Below, piece by piece: positions 1-5,504 of a DNA stretch of 6,724 nt. The notes beneath the pieces are model-generated. The model searched no databases, was not told where the DNA came from, and worked only from the letters and a program-made list of their open reading frames with translations. Numbering within the stretch: position 1 is the first letter of the stretch; each line of letters opens with the position of its first letter. A program made the position numbers and the translations under genes. This stretch comes from Acidobacteriota bacterium (GTDB lineage Bacteria > Acidobacteriota > Terriglobia > Acidiferrales > UBA7541). Where the stretch lies: NCBI GenBank assembly GCA_003224135.1, contig QHYO01000422.1:1-6724 (forward strand), read 5' to 3'.

Positions 1-1030
1 TCAGCGGGCCTTGCGTTGCGCCTGCTTCGAGGCCAGGCGCGGGTTTTAGTGCCGTCACAGCTTTGGCCAATTTTTCCGCGAAGGCATCATAAACCGTGTC
101 CTGCACCAGGACACGGTTGGTGCAGACGCAAGTTTGGCCGGTGTTGCGATATTTTGACGCAACGGCGCCTTCGACCGCGGCATCGAGATCGGCATCGTCA
201 AAAACAATGAATGGTGCGTTGCCGCCAAGTTCGAGCGAAAGTTTTTTTATTGTGCCGGCGCATTGTGCCATCAGGACTTTTCCGACTTCCGTAGAACCGG
301 TGAAGGAAAGTTTTTTGACGATGGAATTCGATGTGAGTTCGGCGCCAATTTCCTTCGCAGAACCGGTGATTACGTTGAAGACGCCTTTCGGCACGCCAGC
401 GCGTTCGGCAAGTTCAGCGAGAGCTAAAGCCGAATACGGGGTTTGTCCCGCGGGCTTCAAGACCACGGTGCAGCCCGCGCCTATTGCCGGTCCGGCTTTG
501 CGGGTGATCATGGCGAGCGGAAAATTCCACGGCGTGATGCATGCGACGACACCAATCGCCTGCTTGATGACCACGATACGCTTGTCGGCTTGATGTCCGG
601 GAATCGTGTCGCCATAGACGCGCTTGGCTTCTTCGCCAAACCATTCAAGAAACGACGCGGCGTAAGCCACTTCTCCACGTGATTCGGTAAGTGGTTTGCC
701 TTGCTCCAACGTCATCAGGCGCGCGAGGTCATCCTGATTTTCCATCATCAGATCAAACCAGCGTCGAAGAATGGCGGCGCGTTCTTTTCCGGTCCTTTTG
801 CTCCACGCTGGGAATGCTTTGTTAGCGGCATCGATGGCGGCACGAGTCTCCGTTGCCCCGAGTTTTGGGACCGTGCCCAGAATTTCGCCAGTGGCGGGAT
901 TGTCTACGTTAGTGGTCGCACCAGTGGGGGAAGTCATCCACGCGCCGTCGATGTAGCAAGCTTCGCGGAATAAACGCGGGTCTTTCAGCGCAACACCCGT
1001 CGCAGCCGGATGAGTGACGGTATTCGACAT
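1..1030 (-). CDS. gabD: Succinate-semialdehyde dehydrogenase (GabD), 3' end cut by window edge
   Basis: Oxidises succinate semialdehyde to succinate with NAD(P)+, the last step of GABA breakdown; cytoplasmic. The frame is open from ATG at 1030 to the window edge, giving 343 residues; the family is about 480-490, so roughly 140 C-terminal residues (part of the oligomerisation region and the distal active site) are missing. Seen: PWNF with the oxyanion Asn169, cofactor-binding Lys192 in VLKPAGQTP, the Rossmann FTGSTEVG at 243-250, catalytic Glu267 in LELGGNAPF and nucleophile Cys301 in GQTCVC. Arg177 (MITRK) and Arg295 (KYRNTG) match the carboxylate-binding arginines known from human SSADH (Arg213, Arg334), which separates it from generic ALDHs. 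The start is fixed by AGGAG seven bases upstream. It follows gabT by 10 bases, so the two are almost certainly co-translated. The only doubt is the exact cofactor preference. Confidence 0.95.
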   Translation of the reverse strand, partial: MSNTVTHPAATGVALKDPRLFREACYIDGAWMTSPTGATTNVDNPATGEILGTVPKLGATETRAAIDAANKAFPAWSKRTGKERAAILRRWFDLMMENQDDLARLMTLEQGKPLTESRGEVAYAASFLEWFGEEAKRVYGDTIPGHQADKRIVVIKQAIGVVACITPWNFPLAMITRKAGPAIGAGCTVVLKPAGQTPYSALALAELAERAGVPKGVFNVITGSAKEIGAELTSNSIVKKLSFTGSTEVGKVLMAQCAGTIKKLSLELGGNAPFIVFDDADLDAAVEGAVASKYRNTGQTCVCTNRVLVQDTVYDAFAEKLAKAVTALKPAPGLEAGATQGPL

Positions 1031-1037
1031 GATCGTG

Positions 1038-1042
1038 CTCCT
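1038..1042 (-). promoter_or_regulatory. Ribosome binding site of gabD, overlapping the gabT stop
   Basis: AGGAG on the minus strand lies seven bases before the gabD ATG. Its first two bases are the last two of the gabT TAG stop codon (1043-1041). A ribosome ending gabT therefore stands on the gabD initiation site, the arrangement expected for translational coupling. It also fixes the gabD start. Confidence 0.85.
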
Positions 1043-2411
1043 ACAAATTCGATGTTACGAGTTGTTTCGGGGGTGCAGTAGCTGAAACGTGCGCCAGTCC
1101 TGACTCCAGCACCTCGAGGCCTTCTTCAAATTGGGAATCAGTGACCACCAGGGGGACGAGAATCCGCATGACGTTGCCGTAGGTTCCGGCAGTGATGGTG
1201 ATCAGGCCGTGCTCGTAGCAATATTGCGCAAGCTTTTTCGTTTCTTCGCCGGCGGGCTCGCGCGTCGCCGGATTTTTGACGAGTTCAATGGCGCACATGC
1301 CGCCGAGGCCGCGAACTTCGCCGACGACCTGGAATTGCTTCATCCAGTTCTTGCCGCGTTCTTCGAACTTCCGTCCGAGTTGCGTGGAGCGAGCAAGTAA
1401 GTGGTCTTTTTCAATGATTTCGATTGCGGCGAGCGCAGCGGCACATGCCGCCGGGTTTCCCCCGAACGTTCCCCCCAAACCGCCGACTCCGGCAGCGTCC
1501 ATCACTTCCGCGCGCCCAGTGACCGCGGCGAGCGGCAATCCACCGCCCAGAGATTTTGCGGAGGTGATGATGTCCGGCTCGACGCCATAATGCTCGATCG
1601 CAAAAAACTTTCCCGTGCGGCCGATGCCGGACTGCACTTCGTCAGCGATGAAAAGGATGCCGTATTTGCGGCAAATTTCCTGGAGAACGGAGTAATACTC
1701 CTTTGGCGGGACAATGAATCCTCCTTCGCCAAGAACTGGCTCGGCAATTACGGCGGCCACGGATTCTGCTGCAACAATGCGTTTGAAAGCGTCTTCGAGC
1801 GCCGTAGCGCAGGCGAGTTCACAACTAGGATAGGTGAGGCCGTAAGAGCAACGATAGCAATAGGCGTATGGCAGGCGATAAACATCACCGGGAAACGGTT
1901 CGAAACCAGCTTTGTAAGGATGGGTTTTGCTGGTAAGCGAGAGCGCCATCAGGGTACGTCCATGAAACGCGTCGTTGAACGCAATAATCGCCGGCCGCTT
2001 GGTATATGCGCGCGCAATTTTGACAGCGTTCTCGACGGCTTCCGCTCCGCTGTTGACCAGCAAAGTTTTCTTGGCGAATTTGCCGGGCGCCAACGCGTTC
2101 ATTCTTTCGGCAACGGCAACGTAGCCTTCGTAGGGAGTCACGCTGAAGCACAGATGCAAATATTTTTCGAGCTGCCGCCGAATGGCGTCTTCGATTTGTG
2201 CGGGACGGTGGCCGGTGTTCAGGCAGCCGATGCCGCCTGCAAAATCGAGAAACTTGTTGCCGTCAACATCTTCGATCATTGCACCTTCTGAACGCGCGGC
2301 AAAAACTGGGGTGGCGTGGTACGGCCCGCGCGGCACGGCGGCTTCACGGCGCCGCATCAGCGCGATGGAATTCGGTCCAGGAATTTCGGTTCGAAGTTGA
2401 ATGCTTTTCAT
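1041..2411 (-). CDS. gabT: 4-aminobutyrate aminotransferase (GabT), class III PLP enzyme
   Basis: Transfers the amino group of GABA to 2-oxoglutarate, giving succinate semialdehyde and glutamate; cytoplasmic, PLP-dependent. From ATG at 2411 it has 456 residues, a little above the usual 420-450. The N-terminus (LRTEIPGPNS, then RRREAAVPRG) is characteristic of GabT. Seen: the PLP phosphate region NSGAEAVENA (120-129), FHGRT with Arg152, Glu229 in LGEGGF, Asp257 and Gln260 in IADEVQSG, Schiff-base Lys286 in SAKSLGGGLP, and GGTFGGNP (313-320). Spacings of Glu229, Asp257, Gln260 and Lys286 equal those of E. coli GabT Glu211, Asp239, Gln242 and Lys268. An in-frame GTG at 2468 would add 19 residues but has no ribosome binding site and lies inside a terminator-like hairpin, so ATG 2411 is preferred. 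Odd: a four-cysteine insert at 185-201. Its product feeds gabD, 10 bases downstream. Confidence 0.93.
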   Translation of the reverse strand: MKSIQLRTEIPGPNSIALMRRREAAVPRGPYHATPVFAARSEGAMIEDVDGNKFLDFAGGIGCLNTGHRPAQIEDAIRRQLEKYLHLCFSVTPYEGYVAVAERMNALAPGKFAKKTLLVNSGAEAVENAVKIARAYTKRPAIIAFNDAFHGRTLMALSLTSKTHPYKAGFEPFPGDVYRLPYAYCYRCSYGLTYPSCELACATALEDAFKRIVAAESVAAVIAEPVLGEGGFIVPPKEYYSVLQEICRKYGILFIADEVQSGIGRTGKFFAIEHYGVEPDIITSAKSLGGGLPLAAVTGRAEVMDAAGVGGLGGTFGGNPAACAAALAAIEIIEKDHLLARSTQLGRKFEERGKNWMKQFQVVGEVRGLGGMCAIELVKNPATREPAGEETKKLAQYCYEHGLITITAGTYGNVMRILVPLVVTDSQFEEGLEVLESGLAHVSATAPPKQLVTSNL

Positions 2412-2419
2412 AATTTTTT

Positions 2420-2424
2420 CTCTC
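2420..2424 (-). promoter_or_regulatory. Weak ribosome binding site of gabT
   Basis: GAGAG on the minus strand lies eight bases before ATG 2411, with an A-rich spacer. It is weaker than the sites of the neighbouring genes, but it is the only purine-rich stretch near either candidate start and supports 2411 over the upstream GTG at 2468. Confidence 0.5.
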
Positions 2425-2452
2425 GTTCCAGTTTTGTCGAAGAAGTCTGCCG

Positions 2453-2495
2453 AAAAAACAAGCTGCACACGGCCAGGATTGGCTGGTGCGACTTG
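2453..2495 (-). terminator. Terminator-like hairpin with T tract between the aldehyde dehydrogenase and gabT
   Basis: On the minus strand, two bases after the ALDH stop codon (2500-2498), three arms pair in nested order: CAAG (2495-2492) with CTTG (2462-2459), GCAC with GTGC, and GCCA with TGGC around an ATCC loop. The arms are separated by small internal loops, and the outer arm is followed directly by six Ts (2458-2453). Position, nesting and T tract fit a rho-independent terminator or attenuator; the interruptions and modest GC in the outer arm suggest it is leaky. No convincing -35/-10 pair is seen in the roughly 40 bases between it and gabT, so gabT-gabD may depend on read-through. Seen by eye, no folding energy calculated. 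Confidence 0.5.
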
Positions 2496-2497
2496 CC

Positions 2498-3979
2498 CTA
2501 ATACCAGCCGATCGGTGTCTCATCCAGATTGACGAACACTTGTTTGGTCTCGAGATACTCTTCGAGCCCCCAAGGGCCAAGCTCGCGCCCAAAACCAGAT
2601 TGTTTGTAACCGCCCCACGGTGCTTCGACGTAGGTGGGCTGCATGTGGTTGACCCAGATGATTCCAGCGCGCAGCGATTTCACCACGCGAAACGCCTTAT
2701 AGATGTCGCGAGTCCAAACGGCGCCCGCGAGACCATACGGCGTATCGTTGGCGATTCGGATTGCATCGGGCTCGCCTTCAAACGGAATCACGGAAGCGAC
2801 GGGACCAAAAATCTCTTCTCGCGAAATGCGTGCGTTGTTGTCCACGTCGTAGAAAATGGTGGGCTCGAGATAGTAGCCCTTGCCGATTTGCTTTGGGCGT
2901 CCGCCGCCGATAGCGGTCTTGGCTTCCTTCTTGCCGATTTCAAGGTACGAACTGACGCGGTCGTATTGTTCCTTGCTGACGAGCGGCCCCATTTTCGTTT
3001 CACGTTCGAGTGGCGGACCAAGCTTGATGCGTTTGGCCTTTTCGGTCATGGCTTCGACAAATTTCGAATAAATCTTCTTTTCAACGAGGATGCGGCTTCC
3101 GGCGGAACAGACCTCGCCTTGATTGATGAAAACGCCGAAGAGCGCGCCGTCCACCGCAGCTTCCCAATCGGCGTCCGCGAAAAAGACGTTGGGCGACTTG
3201 CCGCCGAGTTCGAGGGTCACGCGCTTGAGCGTGTCCGCGGCGCTCTTGACGATGATCTTGCCGACAGCGGCGCTTCCGGTAAAAGCGATTTTGTCCACAC
3301 CGGGATGCGCTACGAGCGCCGAGCCCGCGGTTTCGCCGAAGCCATTAACGATGTTGATGACTCCGGGCGGCAGGCCGGCTTCTTCAAAATAATTCGCACA
3401 CTCGAGCGCGGTAAGCGGCGTCTGTTCGGCAGGCTTCAGTACGCAAGTACAACCCGCCGCAATTGCGGGTGCCAGCTTCCACGCGGCCATAAGTAGCGGA
3501 TAATTCCACGGGATGATCTGGCCGGCGACACCGACCGGTTCGCGAAGCGTGAAGCTCAGCGCATTCGCCGGAACCGGGTTCACGTGACCGGTAACTTTGG
3601 TTGCCAGGCCACCGTAATATTCAAAGCAGGTCGCGACGTCCGCGATGTCGTATTCGGCTTCAACGATCGGCTTGCCCGTGTTGCGGCATTCGAGTTCGGC
3701 AAGCGCGGCGGAATTCTGGCGGATTTTTTCGGCGAGCTTGAAGAGCACGCGTCCGCGGTCCTGCGCAGTGGCCAGCGGCCACGGCCCGGAATCAAATGCC
3801 GCCCGGGCGGCTTGCACGGCGCGATCGACGTCGGCTCCGTCGGCAGCGGCAACCTGGGCGATTATTTCTTCCGTCGAAGGATCATACACAGGGAACGTCT
3901 TACCGGATATTGCGCCTTGCCATTTGCCATTCACAAAATTCTGGTAACTGCGTGCTCCCGCTGTTGCACTGCTCGACAT
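2498..3979 (-). CDS. NAD(P)-dependent aldehyde dehydrogenase, betaine-aldehyde/aminoaldehyde type
   Basis: Oxidises an aldehyde to the carboxylic acid using NAD(P)+; cytoplasmic. The 493 residues are full length for the ALDH superfamily. Seen: oxyanion Asn159 in IIPWNYPL, Lys182 in LKPAEQTP, Rossmann FTGSAAVG (233-240), catalytic Glu257 in LELGGKSPN, nucleophile Cys291 in NQGEVCSAGSR, Glu389 and Phe391 in EEIFGPV, and the C-terminal PWGGYKQSGFGRELGPWGL (454-472) ending in TPIGWY. That C-terminus resembles betaine-aldehyde and 4-aminobutyraldehyde dehydrogenases (GbsA-like), so an amino- or ammonio-aldehyde is a reasonable guess, but the family is promiscuous and the substrate is not proven. 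It lacks the SSADH arginine pattern found in the neighbouring GabD. ATG 3979 is preceded by AGGAGG five bases upstream. It lies 34 bases after the permease, and a terminator-like hairpin follows. In context it may make GABA for GabT. Confidence 0.9.
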   Translation of the reverse strand: MSSSATAGARSYQNFVNGKWQGAISGKTFPVYDPSTEEIIAQVAAADGADVDRAVQAARAAFDSGPWPLATAQDRGRVLFKLAEKIRQNSAALAELECRNTGKPIVEAEYDIADVATCFEYYGGLATKVTGHVNPVPANALSFTLREPVGVAGQIIPWNYPLLMAAWKLAPAIAAGCTCVLKPAEQTPLTALECANYFEEAGLPPGVINIVNGFGETAGSALVAHPGVDKIAFTGSAAVGKIIVKSAADTLKRVTLELGGKSPNVFFADADWEAAVDGALFGVFINQGEVCSAGSRILVEKKIYSKFVEAMTEKAKRIKLGPPLERETKMGPLVSKEQYDRVSSYLEIGKKEAKTAIGGGRPKQIGKGYYLEPTIFYDVDNNARISREEIFGPVASVIPFEGEPDAIRIANDTPYGLAGAVWTRDIYKAFRVVKSLRAGIIWVNHMQPTYVEAPWGGYKQSGFGRELGPWGLEEYLETKQVFVNLDETPIGWY

Positions 3980-3984
3980 TTCAA

Positions 3985-3990
3985 CCTCCT
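3985..3990 (-). promoter_or_regulatory. Strong ribosome binding site of the aldehyde dehydrogenase
   Basis: A perfect AGGAGG on the minus strand lies five bases before ATG 3979. It is the strongest translation signal in the window and settles the start. It sits in the 34-base gap after the permease stop, where no terminator-like structure is seen. Confidence 0.85.
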
Positions 3991-4013
3991 GCCTGCAAAA
4001 CTGCGAAGATGCT

Positions 4014-5432
4014 TTAAGCCGCCGCCTTCAGGGCGGTTTTGCGGCGGCCGTAGACGAAAAAGAAAAAAGCCGCCATGCCTATGAATAGCAACGTGCCACC
4101 CCACATCCAGACTTCGTAGGAGAGGAGCGAGGTGATTTGTTGCGCCGGGAAAAACGCCAAGCCAATTCCCAGCGCAGTCGTTACGAGGCCGCTTGCTCCC
4201 GCAAGGATTAACTTTGTTTTGCTGTAACGCACTGGCTGAAAATCCGGCGCGAGCGCAAGTTTCAGCAATGCGCCGAACATGTAAAGAAACGGAATCAGCT
4301 GCAGCACGACCGCCAGCGAAAGCAACCGCTGGAAAGATTCTTGCACGCCGGAGCTCACGAAATTCATGAGCACGAGCGCAAATGAAACTCCCGCGTGCAC
4401 AAGCAGCGCTGCGTACGGCGTGCGATATTTCGAGTGAATGCTGCCGAGCCAGCGCGGCATGTAGGAATCGAGGCCGGCTACAAACGGAATGCGCGCGGAA
4501 CCGCCGAGCCATGCAGAACCGATTCCCGCAATAGAGAGGCTCAACAGAAATGCAAACGGCGCGACGATCCAGGGAACGCCCACGCGCTCTGCCATGCGCG
4601 TAACTGCCTGAACAATCCCCTGTAATACGCTGATGTCCTGCTTGCTGACGGCTACAAGAAGAGTAAGGGTGGCACCGACATAAAGTGCGCCGGAAAGGAC
4701 GCCGCCCCACGCCACTGCGCCCGGCAACGTCTTCTGCGGATTCTGGATTTCGTCGCCCATGATCGAGGCGAGTTCCAGGCCAACCAATCCGAAACAGATC
4801 ACGCCAAAGGAATTGAGCACGAACCGGGGATTTTCTGGAATCTGAAAATCGGTCCAGGTGACGTTGGTTCCAAAACGCAGCCACACGATCAGGCCGAGGG
4901 CCATCAAGAGGCCTGCGGCGACAAACGTGCCGATGCCGCCGATATTGTTGATCCACTTGCCTACGCCAAGGCCCACGATGTTGAGCACAACGAGCACGGC
5001 AAGCAGCAACACGCACGCAGTAAGCGCAAACGCTTTGTTGTCCGCGAGCTGTTCATGGCCAGTACCAAGCGCGAAGACGGATACGCCGACGAAATATAAA
5101 AGGACCGTGGGAACGTACATCATGTTGTTCGTCCAATAGCACCAGCCGGAAAGAAATCCGTGGAAGGGGCCGAAAACCTCCTTGGCCCAGAGATATACTC
5201 CGCCTTCGCCAGGATAACGCTGGGCGAGTTCGATCACGGCAATTCCTTGCGGCCAGAAAAAAAGCACCAGCGAACTAATCCAAAGCCAAATGGTGACGCC
5301 GCCATTTGCCGCAATCGATGGCAGCACGTTTAGATTGAAAACGGCAACGACAAACAGAAGCACCAGGTCGCGCTGGCCTAAAACCCGTTTCAGATGCGGC
5401 TGGGTTTCCAAGATGCTGGCTGTTTGGGTCAA
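4014..5432 (-). CDS. APC-superfamily amino acid/amine permease, 12 membrane helices
   Basis: Inner-membrane secondary transporter of the amino acid-polyamine-organocation superfamily, most likely importing the compound the cluster breaks down, or exchanging it. The 472 residues hold about twelve hydrophobic segments, roughly 22-42, 44-66, 90-122, 134-156, 158-184, 203-225, 237-262, 286-310, 338-360, 366-394, 406-428 and 436-460, with a basic C-terminal tail. Family marks seen: RYPGEGGVYLWAKEVFG (72-88) between helices 2 and 3, and the helix-6 region GLVGLELASIMGDEIQNPQKTLP with an acidic residue in the break of the helix. The start is TTG, preceded by GGAG at seven bases; no in-frame ATG occurs before residue 104. 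The gap to the upstream aminotransferase is 72 bases and contains a hairpin. Substrate unknown: GABA, putrescine or another amino acid would each fit the neighbours. Confidence 0.88.
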   Translation of the reverse strand: MTQTASILETQPHLKRVLGQRDLVLLFVVAVFNLNVLPSIAANGGVTIWLWISSLVLFFWPQGIAVIELAQRYPGEGGVYLWAKEVFGPFHGFLSGWCYWTNNMMYVPTVLLYFVGVSVFALGTGHEQLADNKAFALTACVLLLAVLVVLNIVGLGVGKWINNIGGIGTFVAAGLLMALGLIVWLRFGTNVTWTDFQIPENPRFVLNSFGVICFGLVGLELASIMGDEIQNPQKTLPGAVAWGGVLSGALYVGATLTLLVAVSKQDISVLQGIVQAVTRMAERVGVPWIVAPFAFLLSLSIAGIGSAWLGGSARIPFVAGLDSYMPRWLGSIHSKYRTPYAALLVHAGVSFALVLMNFVSSGVQESFQRLLSLAVVLQLIPFLYMFGALLKLALAPDFQPVRYSKTKLILAGASGLVTTALGIGLAFFPAQQITSLLSYEVWMWGGTLLFIGMAAFFFFVYGRRKTALKAAA

Positions 5433-5439
5433 CGTTCGT

Positions 5440-5443
5440 CTCC
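5440..5443 (-). promoter_or_regulatory. Ribosome binding site that decides the permease TTG start
   Basis: GGAG on the minus strand lies seven bases before the TTG at 5432-5430. Translation from there leaves a short polar N-terminus before the first helix, as expected for this family. The site lies just downstream of the intergenic hairpin at 5461-5493. Confidence 0.7.
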
Positions 5444-5460
5444 GAAAGTTTTTGCGGAAT

Positions 5461-5493
5461 GCGGCGCCCGGGAAATATTGTCCGAGGCGCCGC
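5461..5493 (-). other. GC-rich intergenic hairpin between the aminotransferase and the permease
   Basis: An exact eight-base inverted repeat, GCGGCGCC against GGCGCCGC, is extended by three inner pairs (CGG/CCG) after a one-base bulge, leaving a ten-base AT-rich loop (5472-5481). It fills the gap between the aminotransferase stop (5507-5505) and the permease ribosome binding site. There is no T tract after it on either strand, so a classical intrinsic terminator is unlikely; a role in mRNA 3'-end protection or in setting different expression of the two genes is possible. No folding energy calculated. Confidence 0.55.
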
Positions 5494-5504
5494 GCGGTTT
5501 CGTC

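Noticed and set aside
1401..2291. Plus-strand open frame (296 codons) opposite gabT
   Set aside because: Antisense shadow of a gene with all GabT active-site residues; no ribosome binding site or family resemblance.
2411..2468. GTG at 2468 as the gabT start, adding 19 residues
   Set aside because: No ribosome binding site in front of it, it lies in the terminator-like hairpin, and GabT homology begins around the ATG at 2411.
2459..2475. Possible sigma-54 promoter (TGGCC ... GC) upstream of gabT
   Set aside because: The GG to GC distance is one base short of the required spacing and the GC element is poor; the bases are better explained by the hairpin.
2486..3496. Long plus-strand open frame (336 codons) opposite the aldehyde dehydrogenase
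   Set aside because: It lies wholly antisense to a gene with clear catalytic motifs, its translation resembles no family and shows no domain-like pattern, and GC-rich third positions commonly leave such open antisense frames.
4021..4040. Plus-strand hairpin CCGCC/GGCGG followed by TTTT, looking like a short terminator
   Set aside because: It is inside the permease C-terminal codons (Lys-Thr-Ala-Leu-Lys-Ala-Ala-Ala), the stem is only five pairs, and no plus-strand gene would need it.
3931..5016. Minus-strand open frame (361 codons) in a different frame across the permease and the start of the ALDH
   Set aside because: Arg/Ala-rich out-of-frame translation overlapping the twelve-helix permease; the permease frame carries the family motifs.
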